Shown piece after piece: positions 29,600 through 41,500 of a DNA stretch of 64,000 bases (position 1 is its first letter; every line of letters starts with the position of its first letter). This DNA comes from Rhizomys pruinosus. Its lineage: Eukaryota; Chordata; Mammalia; Rodentia; Spalacidae. The position numbers and the translations under genes are program-made. Under the pieces are notes generated by a model. It did no database searches and was not told where the DNA came from. It was given only the letters and a program-made list of their open reading frames with translations. The stretch covers positions 111,940-175,939 of the forward strand of contig VZQC01007107.1 of assembly GCA_009823505.1 (NCBI GenBank), in the 5' to 3' direction.

Positions 29600-32500
29600 C
29601 TTTAATAGAACAGGAAAATACGTGTTAGTATCTAAAACTCTGAAATTATTCCCTAGAAGTTTTACTGTGTTTTTAAGTTAATCTCTGATGAGTTTTATAA
29701 ATTCTTAAAACTTTATTTTACTTATTTAATTTTATTTTGGTCTTTGAGACAGGGTCTCCCTGCAGCCCCAGCTATCCTGCAACTCACTATGTAGACCAGA
29801 TTGGCCTCAAGATTATTCATGCTATACTAGAACCTCCTTCTGTCTAAGGCTCAATGATACTCTGCTTATGTGCATACCATGTTTTGTTTATCCATTCATT
29901 CTGTTAATGGACAACCATTAAAAAATGTTTCCATTTTTTGCTGGGTTTAAACAACACTTTTGGTTACAAAAGTCTGTTTGGGTCTCTGCCTTCAGATCCT
30001 TTGGGTATATACCTAGAAGCAGAACTGCTAAATAGGGGCTGGAGAGATGGCCTAGCGGTTAAGAGCACCGACTGCTCTTGCAGAGGACCAGGGTTCGATC
30101 CCCAGCACCCACATGGCGGCTGAGAACCGTGCATTGCACAACACAGGTGCACAAACTTACATGCAGACAGTACATTCATACACATACAAAATAAATAAAA
30201 AATAAAAATGCTAAATATAGTCAATCTGTGATTTCCATCTTTTTTTTTCACATAAATTTATTTTTATTTTTTTAACAAATCTAGACCAGTGTTCCCGCCC
30301 ATCCCCCCACCCCACCAGAGCTCATGCATTCTGCAAAACATGCTTTTCATTCTCTTTCTCAGTCTTTCTCAATATTCTCCATGTGGAAGTTGACTGTTTT
30401 GAGCAGAAGTTCACTGTTTCAGTCAGTTCTTTCATGCAATCCTTTCTGTTGTTTCCAATATGCATTACACCCAACTGCTTTGGACAAAAGCTCAGGGGGC
30501 CCTACACAAGAAATACTTACAACTAGGTAATTGGCACTAGCATCCACAGATAAGGGATACCATTCGTCATTTGTTTTTCTGGGACTGTGTTACTTCACTC
30601 AGCATGATGTCCTCTAGCTCCAGCCATTTTCCTGCAAACTCGTAATGTCGTCTTTCTTTACTGCTGCATAGAACTCCATTGTGTAGATGTACCATATTTT
30701 CTCTATCCACTCGTCAGTTGAGGGGCATTTAGGTTGGTTCCAGCTCCTTGCTATTGTGAAGAGAGCTGCAATAAACATGGCCGTGCATGTATCTCTGTGG
30801 TGGCGTAAGTCTTGAGGGTACATGCCCAGGAGTGGTATGGCTGGGTCGGGTGCCAAGTTCATTCCAAGTCTTCCAAGGGTTCTCCACACTGCTTTCCATA
30901 GTGGCTGTACGAGTTTACATTCCCACCAGCAGTGGATGAGTGTTCCCCTTTCCCCACAACCTCTCCAGCACTTGGTATCATTTGTTTTCTTGATCCTAGC
31001 CAGTCTTACTGGAGTAAGATGATATCTTAAAGTGGTTTTGATTTGCATTTCCTTAATGATTAGTGATGTTGAGCAGTTCTTGAGGTGTTTCTCAGACATC
31101 TCTAATTCCTCGCTTGTGAAGTCTCTGTTCAGTTCTTTGCTCCATCTATTGAGCGGGTCGTTTGTTTTCTTTTTTCTTTGTTTTTTGAGTAGTTTATATA
31201 TTCTGGAAATCAATGCTTTGTCAGATGTATCTGCAGTGAAGGTTTCCTCCCACTCTGTGGGATTTCTCTTCACTTCCTTGATTGTTTCTTTTGATGTACA
31301 GAAGCTTTTGAGTTTGATGAGGTCCCATTTGTCAATTGTCGACCTTAATTCTTGTGCAGCTGCTGTCTGATTTAGGAAGTCTTTTCCTACGCCTATGTCT
31401 TGTAGTCTGCTGCCAACTTTTTCTTCTATCACCTTCAGAGTTTGGGGTTTCACGTTGAGGTCTTTAATCCATCTGGAGTTGACTTTTGTACAGGGTGAGA
31501 GGTAGGGGTTTAATTTCATTCTTCTACAAGTGGTGATCCAGTTTTGCCAACACCACTTGCTGAAGATGCTGTCTTTTCTCCATTGTGGTTTCTTGGCCCC
31601 CTTGTCAAATATGAGATGGCTGAAATTGTATGTGCTCAGATTTGGATCTTCGGTTTTGTTCCATTGGTCAACAGGTCTGTTTTTGTGCCAGTACCAGGCT
31701 GTTTTTATGACTATAGCCCTGTAGTATAGTTTAAAATCTGGTATAGAGATCCCTCCTGTGTAGCTCTTTTCACTCAGGATTGATTTGGCTATTCGGGGTC
31801 TTTTGTTTTTCCAAATGAATTTAAGAACTTTTGTTTCCAAGCCTGTGAAGAAACTCTTGGGGATTTTGATTGGGATTGCATTAAATCTATACAAGAGTTT
31901 TGGTAAAATGGACATTTTTACAATGTTAATTTTCCCAATCCATGAGCATGGGAGGTTTTTCCATCTTCTGAGGTCTTCTTCAATTTCTTTCTTTAAGGGT
32001 TTAAAATTTTTGTTGTAGAGGTCTTTGGTGTCTTTGGTTAGGTTTGTTCCTAGGTATCTTATTGTTTTTGAGGCTATTGTGAGTGGGAAGGTCTCTTTGA
32101 ATTCTTTCTCCAGTTGCTTGTTCTTGGTGTAAAGAAAGGCCATTGATTTTCTAAGGTTAATTTTGTATCCTGCCACTTTGCTGAAGCTGTTAATCGTTTC
32201 TAGGAGTTTTCTGGTGGAGTTTTTTGCATCCCTTAAGTAAACAATCATATCATCAGCAAATAGGGATAGTTTGACTTCCTCTTTTCCAATTAGTACTCCT
32301 TTAATATCCTTTTCTTGCCTTATTGCTCTAGCAAGTGTTTCAAGCACTATATTGAAGAGGAGTGGTGATAGGGGGCAGCCTTGCCGAGTTCCTACCTTTA
32401 AAGGGAATGTTTCTGTCATTTCCCCATTTAGGATGATATTGGCTGTGGGTTTCCTGTATATGGCTTTGATTACATTGAGGAATGATCCCTCCAATCCAAT

Positions 32501-35500
32501 TCCTTCTAGGACTTTAAGCATGAAGGGATGCTGGATTTTGTCAAAGGCTTTTTCAGCATCAATTGAGATGATGGTGTGGTTTTTGTCTTTGATTCCGTTT
32601 ATGTGTTTGATGATGTTTATTGATTTTCGTATGTTGAACCATCCCTGCATCTCTGGTATGAATCCAACTTGGTCATGATGGATGATCTTCTTGATGTGGG
32701 TCTGTATGCGATTTGCCAGTATTCTGTTTAGAATTTTGGCATCTGTGTTCATGAGGGAGATGGGTCTATAATTCTCCTTTTTAGTTGTATCTTTGCCTGG
32801 TTTTGGTAATAGAGTGATGTTGGCTTCATAGAAGGAATTTGGGAGAGTTCCCTCTGATTGTATACTTCTAAACAGTTTCAGAAATAATGGTTGTAGGTCT
32901 TTTTGAAATGTTTTATAGAATTCTGCTGTGAAACCGTCTGGGCCTGGGCTTTTTTTAGTTGGGAGGCTTCTTACTACATCCTCTATTTCTTCATATGTTA
33001 TGGGTCTGTTTAAGCTGCTGGTCTCCTCTTGGCCAAGCTTTGGTGATTCCCAAGATTTCAGATATTCATCCATTTCTTCTAGATTTTCAAACTTGGTAGA
33101 ATATAGGTTCTTGTAATATTCCCATATAATTTTCTTGATCTTTTCCTTGTCCGTTGTGATATTTCCCTTTTCATCACAGATTGTATTGATTTGGAGTTGT
33201 TCCTTCTTTCTTTTTGTTAACTGGGCTAGAGGTCTGTCTATCTTGTTTATTCTTTCAAAGAACCAACTTTTGGCTTCATTGATTTTTTGTATTGTTTTCT
33301 TTGTTTCTATTTCATTGATTTCTGCTCTGATTTTTGTTATTTCTTCCTGTCTGTTGCGTTTAGGGTTCATCTGTTGTTGCCTCTCAAGTGCTTTTAGCTG
33401 TAGTGTTAGATCATTCACTTGTGCTCTTTCTGTTTTTCTAATGTAGGCACCCAGGGCTATAAATTTCCCTCTTAGGACTGCTTTTAAGGTATCCCATAAG
33501 TTTTGTTGTGTTGTATTGTCATTGTCATTCAGTTCCAGGAATGTTTTTATTTCTTTCTTTATCTCTTCCTTGACCCATTCATTATTCAAGAGTGTGTTGT
33601 TTAGTCTCCATGTGTTCTTGTAGGCAGGAGGGCTTGTCCTGGTGTTGATGTTGAGCTTCATTGCACTGTGGTCTGACAGGATGCATGAAATTATTTCAAT
33701 CTTTTTGTATTTGTAGAGGTTTCTTCTGTGTCCCAGGATGTGGTCGATTTTGGAGAATGTTCCGTGGGGTGCTGAGTAGAAAGTGTATTCTCTGGTATTA
33801 GGATGGAATGTTCGGTAGAGGTCTATGAGGTCCATTTGGTGTATCATATCGTTCAGTTCAGATGTCTCTCTGTTTATTTTTTGTCCTGTTGACCTATCCA
33901 AAGGACTCAGTGGGGTATTGAAATCTCCCACTATGAGTGTGCTGGGGTTAGTCTGTGACTTGTGGTCCTGGAGAATTGTCTTTATAAAGTTTGGTGCACC
34001 AGAATTTGGGGCATATATATTCATAATTGTGAAATCTTCTTGGTGGATTGTTCCTTTGATGAAAATGTAATGGCCTTCTTTGTCTCTTCTGATTTCTTTT
34101 ACTTTGAAGTCTATTTTATCCGATATTAAAATAGCAACACCTGCTTTCTTTTTGGTACCATTTGCTTGGAATATTTTTTTCCATCCCTTCACTTTAAGGT
34201 GGTGCCTGTCCTTGAAGGTAAGATGTGTTTCTTGTAGACAGCATATCGATGGATTCTGTTTCCTAATCCAGTCTCCCAGTCTATGTCTTTTGATTGGGGA
34301 ATTTAGTCCATTAATATTTAAGGTTATGACTGATAGGTTTGTGTTGCTTCCTTTTGCCTTATTATCCATTTGCGGTTTTGGTTTAGGTTTCTACTTCTGC
34401 AGTTATGCTTTTATTGATTTCTCTTTCTAGGTGCCTGGGGTTGGTTGCTCCTTTCTTCTGTTCTTTGAATTGCTTCAAGTATTCTCTGAAGGGTTGGTTT
34501 TCCGGACATGTATTCTTTCAAGTTGTTTATGTCATGGAAGGTTTTTCTCTCTCCTTCAACTATAATTGACATTTTTGCTGGGTATAGTAACCTGGGTTGG
34601 CATCTATTGTCCCTTAACACTGGGAATGCTTTGCTCCAGGTTCTTCTTGCTTTCATAGTTTGCGTTGAGAAGTCAGTTGTAATTCTGATAGGTTTCCCCT
34701 TATAGGTCACTTGTTGTTTTTCTCTTGTGGCTTTAAGGATTTTGTCTTTGTTTTGGGTGTCTAGCATTTTAACTATGATGTGGCATGGAGAATTTCTTTA
34801 CTGATCTTGTCTGTTTGGAGTTCTATGTGCTTCTTGTATTGGTATTGGTTTGTCCTTTTTTAGTTTGGTGAAGTTTTCATCTATTATTCTGTTAAAGATC
34901 TGATCAATACCATTCTCTTGGGATTCTTCTCCTTCCTCTATTCCTATGATGCGGAGGTTTGATCTTTTCATAGTGTCCCACAGTTCCTGGTTGTTCCACT
35001 TTTGTGTATTTTTAAATTTTTCATAATCTTTCCTTGAGGTTTTTAGTTGTTGTGTGTTATCTTCCAAGTCTGATATTCTTTGTTCTGCTTCCTCCATTCT
35101 ACTTCTGAGGCTTTTTCCATTCCTTTCCTCTTGATTGGATGAGTATGTGATTTCCTTTTTCATTTCCTCTTCTGATTTCTTTAGTATTTCTACTTCTTTT
35201 TGGAGCTTCTCAATCTCTTCTTGTAGCTCTTTGCTTCTCTGGCTGGTTTCCTTATCTTTTCCAGCATGGGATCTTTTCAGTGTTTCTACTTCCTTCCGGA
35301 GCTCGTCAGTCTCTCTCTCTAGGTCCTTCTTGAGTTCTTCATTCTCTTTTCTTAGTTCTTTGATTTGTTCTTTATAATCTTGTAGTTCTTTAAATATGTT
35401 CCCAATTGTGTTTCTGATATCTGTGTCCTGGGGGATCCCCAGAGGGATCCCACTGCAGGAGTCTTCCATAGGGTTGGTAGAGCTTGGCATGGGATTATCC

Positions 35501-38500
35501 TGCCCCTTTCCAGTGTTGTCTCTTCTTTGTGATCCTGGCATATGGGCTTCTCCTTGCCTGTATTCCAATGTGAGTCCTAAATGTCCCTTCACTGTGTTGA
35601 AGGCTTACTTTGCTTGCCTCCTTCAGATGCCTTCATCCGCTGGCCTCAGGAAATCTCCTTCCATCTTTCAAATGAGTCTCTTTCCCCCATTTGCCTAGGA
35701 CAGCTACCTGGCACCTGTCATGTGGGTTTCATGCCTACTCAGTGACTGGCACTCCTCTGAGCAGCTGACAACTCAATGGAACTCACATTAAAATCATGTC
35801 TTTTGCCTGGTTTACTGCCTCCAAACCCAGTCAAATATCTTTGGACCTTCATCACACACTGAGCACTTTCACTTTCCTTCCCTAAGATCTCATATGTGGA
35901 ATTACCTATGTACTACTTCTGACCCATGAGAAATAATCCATAACTGCAATCCATATATTTAACATTTTTTTTTATTTCTGTATGTGTATGAATGTACTGT
36001 CTGCATGCAAGTTTGTGCACCCGTGTAGTGTGATATTTAACATTATTAAGAATGAGTGTTGGGCTGGAGACATGGCCTAGCAGCTAAGAGCACCAGCTAG
36101 TCTTGCAGAGGACCCGGGTTCGATCCCCAGCACCCACATGGCGGCTGAGAACCGTCTGAAACTCCAATTCCAGGAGAACTCCAGTTCCAGGGGAATCCGA
36201 GAACCTCTTCTGACCTCCTCGGCGTTGCACGACATGGGTGCACAGACCTGCATGCAGACAGTACATTCATTCACATAGAGAAAAATAAAATAATTAAAAA
36301 AAAAAAAACCCAAACAAACAAAAAACATGTTTTGAGGCTAACAAGATGTCACAGTCGTTAAAAGCACTGAATGCTCTTACAGTGGACCTCAGTTTTGTTC
36401 CCAGCATCTACATGGCAGCTAACAACCATCTGTAACTCCAGTCCAGATCTGATGCACTCTTCTGGCCTCCACTGGCATTGCACACATGTGGTGTGCTTAC
36501 ATCCATGTATATATTACTCATACATATACAATTTATTTTCATCTTTCCTGGTATGGTGAGACATGCCTTTAATCCCAGCACTCAGGAGGCAGAGGCAGGC
36601 GGATCTCTGTTAGTTCAAGGCCAGCCTGGTTCACATAGTGAGTTCCAGGCCAGCTGGGGCTACAGAGAGACCCTGTCTCAAAAAGACCACATACCTTTAA
36701 TCCCAGCACTCAGGAGGCAGAGGTGGATCTCTGTGAGTTCAAGGCCAGCCTGGTCTACAGAGCAAGCTCTAGGCCAGCCAGGACTAAAGGGAGGTCCTGC
36801 CTCAGACCAAAAAAGTTTTTTTTTTATTTTTATTTTATGTATATAAGTGTATTTCCTGCATGTATGTAAGTGTACCCTTGTCATGCAATGCATAGGAAGT
36901 CAGAAAAGAACATCCCATTCCCCTGGAACTGGAGTTATGGACAGTTGTTAGCCACCATGTGGGTTCTGGGAATTGAGCCCAGGTCTTCTACAAGACAGGG
37001 TCTCCATTTAGCCCCAGGCTGCCTAGTTACCATCACACCCAGGGAGGAGCCGCACAGCCGGCCCCAGTCACCATCACCCCAACCATGTGCAGCAAGCAAC
37101 CATGTGCAGCAAGGCCGAGATGCAGCAGCCGCCAGCCACCTCCCGCCCCCACCCTCAGCATCGCTTACACCAAGCTTGGCACCACAGGGTGCTCACACTG
37201 GCGGTGCCTGCCGGCAGGGACAAAAAGGTCATCACAACGAAGGGTTTGGGAACAGTCAAATGGTTCAATATAAAGAACGGATATGGTTTCGTCAACAGGA
37301 ATGACATTAAGGAAGATGTATTTGTACACCAGACTGCCATAAAGAATAATAACCCCAAGAAGTACCTTCGCAGTGTAGGAGATGGAGAGACGGTGGAGTT
37401 TGATGTTGAAGGAGAAAAGGGTTCGGAGGCAGCAAATGTTACAGGGCCCAGTGGAGTTCTAGTTCGAGGCGGTAAGTGCTTGGCAGACCACAACCATTGC
37501 AGTCGCTCTCCACATCGGAGGGGTCCTCCACACAATTACCAGCAGAATTACCAGAATAGTGAGAGTGGGGAAAAGAATGAGCAATCTCTTAAAGGGAGAC
37601 CCTGTCTTGAAAATACCCAAAAAGGGGGCGGGGGGTGGACGGAGAGTGCTCCAGAGGGCCAAGCCCAACAGTGCAGGCCCTACCCAGGCGGGGGTTCCCA
37701 CCTTACCACATGCCGACACCCATGCGTCGACCACAGTATTCAATGCTCATGCTCCTGTGCAGGGACAAGTGATGGAGGGTGCTGACAACCAGGGTGCAGG
37801 AGAGCAGGGGAGACCAGTGAGACAGAATATGTATGGGGTTATAGATGATGATATCACAAGGGCCCTCCTTGCCAGACAGCCTAGAGAAACGGCAATGAAG
37901 AGGACAAGGAAAATCAAGGAGATGAGACCCAAGGTCAGCAGCCACCTCAACGTCGGTATAGCCGCAACTTCAACTACCAATGCAGGTGCCCAGAGAACCC
38001 CAAACCACAAGATGGCAAAGAGACAAAAGCAGCCTATCCACCAGCTGAGAACCGTCTGCTCCCGAGGCTGAGCTGGGCTGGGCTGAGTAAATATGTTTGT
38101 TTACCATCTCTACCACCATCCGGTTTAGTCATCCAACCAGAAGTGAAAATGAAATTCCAGCAATAAGAAATTAACAAAAGATTGGAGCTGAAGACCTTAA
38201 GTGCTGGCTTTTTGATTATTGACCAGATACACTAGAACTATCTCCATTGTCTATGCAGCATGGGGTTTTTATTATTTTTACCTAAAGATGGTAATGACAA
38301 ACGTTTTATTTATTTTTTTTTTTTTTGTATTTTTGAGACATGGTCTCCCTTTAGTCCCATCTGGCCTGGAGCTTACTCTGTTTAGCAGGCTGGCCTTGAA
38401 CTCACAGAGATCCTCCTGCCTCTGCCTCCCGAGTGCTGGGATTAAAGGCGTGCGCCACCATGCCCACCCAGCTGACAAATGGTTTTTTTTTTTTAAAGCC

Positions 38501-41500
38501 TGTTTTTTCTCAATACACCTTTCAAGGTTTTTAAATTGTTACATATCTGGTCATGTTAAGATTTTTAAGACCTTTTTTTTTTTTGTCTTTTCGAGACAGG
38601 GTCTCCCTGTAGCCCCAGCTGTCCTGGAATTCACTCTGTAGACCAGGCTGGCCTTGAACTCACAAAGATCCGCCTGCCTCTGCTTCCCCAGTGCTATAAT
38701 TAAAGGCATGTGCCACCACGCCCGGCCATTTTTAATTTGTAATAAAAGTTTGCAACCAAAAAAATCAACAAATTACAAGCATCTGTTAATAAAAGTCTTA
38801 AATAAAAAAAAAAAAATAAGGGGGAGTTTCTCAGGTTGTTGCCATAACTAGATGGTAAGACCCTATTCCTGAAGACATCACACACTTTGGTTGCAGGACA
38901 TGGAGAAATCAACCTGAAACTAACCAGGAAACTTTCTCCCTGATGGCTAGCTTTCACAGGCTGATTGCTGGGGAAGACAAACAGCAATGGTCTCAACCCA
39001 GTGCTGGACCTTGCAAGCTACAAGACTGAACCGCCAGGCAAGATGAGAGCACTGGCCAACAGTGACGTGACTGTCACAGGGGTAACCATGAGCTTTTTGC
39101 TCAGATTTGAGGCCCGCTCCACAGGAAGGAATTCAGGCCTGGTACTTTAAACCTGGTCAAGCCGGGCGTGGTGGTGCATAGCTTTAACCTAGCACTTGGG
39201 AGGCAGAGGCAGACAGATCTTTGTGAGTTCTGAGGCCAGCTGGTCTACAGAGAGGTTCCCGGGCCAGCTGGGGCTACCGGGATGGTACCTGTTTCAAAAG
39301 ACAAAAAAAAAAAAAATGTAACTAAAAAAAAAAAAAAAGCCCTGGTCAAAAAAGCACCATGTCTGGGGATTTTGGTTTCGGTCCACAGGTTCTTGTGGGG
39401 TTGGGGGTTAATGGGTGATGTCCTTTCTATTGTTTGTTAAATGGTTCATGTTGTCAATTGTCTTTCAAATATTTGTGATTGCTTTCAACCTTTGGTGAGA
39501 ACTTGTTTTGCACATGAGCGGCAGTTCAATAAAGGAATCCATACTAAGACCAAAAAAAAGAAAAAAAAACGCCGGGGGGCATTGGGTGCACACGCTTTTA
39601 ATCCCTATGGCTCTTGGGAGGCCAAAGGAGGCAGTCTTTGTTGAGTTCAAGGCCAGCCTGGTCTACAGAGTGAGTTTTCCATGACAGCTGGGGCTCAGGG
39701 AGACCCTTTTTAACAAGATAGATAAAAAATAAAAAAAAACAAAATCAAAGAAAATCTGTAAAACTAATCCAGTGTTCGAGATGGCTGAATCCTCAGCCCT
39801 AAAAAGGACATCTATCACACACACACCAACACACACACAACACTATATCATGAGAAACATAGTGTGAAGCAGAAGAAAGACGCTCAGAGTGGAGGATGGG
39901 GAGGAGTGCTGTGTATGCCTCAGATGGAGCTGGGGAGGATTTGCTGTGAGATGTCAGTAGCGAAGGCCTGGGTGAGGGGGGAGGATGTTGCCTGTGAGCT
40001 GCTGCATGAGGCTGAGGCTGGGGAGGAGTGCTGTGAGATGCTCAGAGCTGGAGGCTGGGGAGGAGTGCTGTGAGATGCTCAGAGCTGAAGGCTGGGGAGG
40101 AGTGCTGTGAGATGCTCAGAGCTGGAGGCTGGGGAGGAGTGCTGTGAGATGCTCAGAGCTGGAGGCTGGGGAGGAGTGCTGTGAGATGCTCAGAGCTGGA
40201 GGCTGGGGAGGAGTGCTGTGAGATGTTGACTTCTGGACGTGGATGACCTGGCATGGCACTCATGAGCTCATAGCAGCTGTGGTCACCTGCACAAAACCTA
40301 CACAAGAGTCAGCCAGCTAAGTTCTCACATGGATGGGGGTGAGGCTCATAATGCCCCCGCCCTAGCTGAGGTGCAGATGCTTGATGACTGCTGGAGAGGG
40401 AGAGTCATTCTTCCTTAGGGTTGTGGCCACTGGCAGGTTGCGCTGCCTCAGCACTTGGCCTCAGAGCTCTGTGCACACACCAACACTCAGTGGACCCAGT
40501 GGGATATAGAAAGAGAAAAGAGGACACGAGGTTGGGAGTAGGTTCTGGAGGCATCCCAGGGCAAGCTGAAGGGGAGGGGTGGATATGATCAAAATATCAT
40601 ATACATGTACAAAACTCTTCAAGAAGTCTTTAAAGTATGAGAGTGAGACCAGGTGTTTCTGCTCTGACCATGGCAGACAACAGCAGTTAACATGATAGAA
40701 GACCTACCCACTTCTGTGGGCCATGGCTAGACAGGCCACCAACACTGAGCAGAAAGAGCAGTGAGTGCTGCTAGTTGGTCCCTGCCAAAGCCTGGCACCC
40801 CTTGCATCTTCCTGCTTCCGGGTCACCTCCTCGATCATCTCAACCCTTATTTCTCACACATTTACTAAGGCTCACAAGTGTCCTGATCGTTATTATTTTG
40901 TATTCATCTGATCCAGTAAAAAGCAAGCTCTATGAGAGCAGGGACTGTGCTAACATCAAATTCACTCAGCTCAGTGCTCAAGAAATAATGAATAAATTAA
41001 TGGGTAAATGAAGAAATGTGCCAAGTGGGACCAAGAGTAGAGAATACTTCTCAGAGGTGCCCCCTGGTGGCACAGGTGAAGAAGGGATCTGGACAGGCAT
41101 GGGGATAGACACACCCCAGGTGTGGCTAGGCTGGGAGTATACTCAGGAGAGAACTAGGAAAAGCAAAGGAGCATCGAGGAGACTGGACCAGCCTTGCGCA
41201 AGGAGCAGCTTTTGCACCATATAGAAAAGCCCAGGAAATAAAAGCTGTCTGCCCTCCCAGGGTGGTGAGGGAAGAAGACAGGGTGTCTACACAGACACTC
41301 TGTCCCCTTGATAGACCCCTCTCAGAGGAGGTGGCTCTCCTGCCTGGGGGCAATGCAGCAGTACTGAGGGCAACCATCTGTCTAGTCCGCATGTTCAGCA
41401 GCAACCTTATCGTCATCATTTATTCCTCCATGAAAATTCTCCTAGCAGGTCAGAATGCACTGGTGGCCCCCACAGGCACTCCTGTCCACCTAGCAGGACA

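Larger units (their letters stand above)
30241..35660 (-). mobile_element. Near full-length LINE-1 (L1) retrotransposon
   Basis: The element reads on the minus strand. It has a short region upstream of ORF1, then ORF1 (35541-34411, one stop), a 41-nt spacer, an intact ORF2 (34369-30614), a 3' UTR and a terminal A-rich tail (T-rich at 30241-30270). 'ttccatcttt' occurs at both 30233 and 35659 and might be the target-site duplication, so the 5' limit is approximate. It lies in the last DENND10 intron in the sense orientation. Conservation of both frames implies recent insertion. Confidence 0.9.

Noticed and set aside
31032..34767. Plus-strand open frames across the L1
   Set aside because: They are antisense shadows of the conserved L1 ORF1/ORF2.
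37087..38071. A functional YBX1 gene on the plus strand
   Set aside because: No introns, multiple frameshifts, an internal SINE-like fragment, and a poly-A end. It is a processed pseudogene.
39860..40228. Regular repeats as a CRISPR array
   Set aside because: The 37-bp units are contiguous with no unique spacers, and the setting is a mammalian intron. It is a minisatellite.
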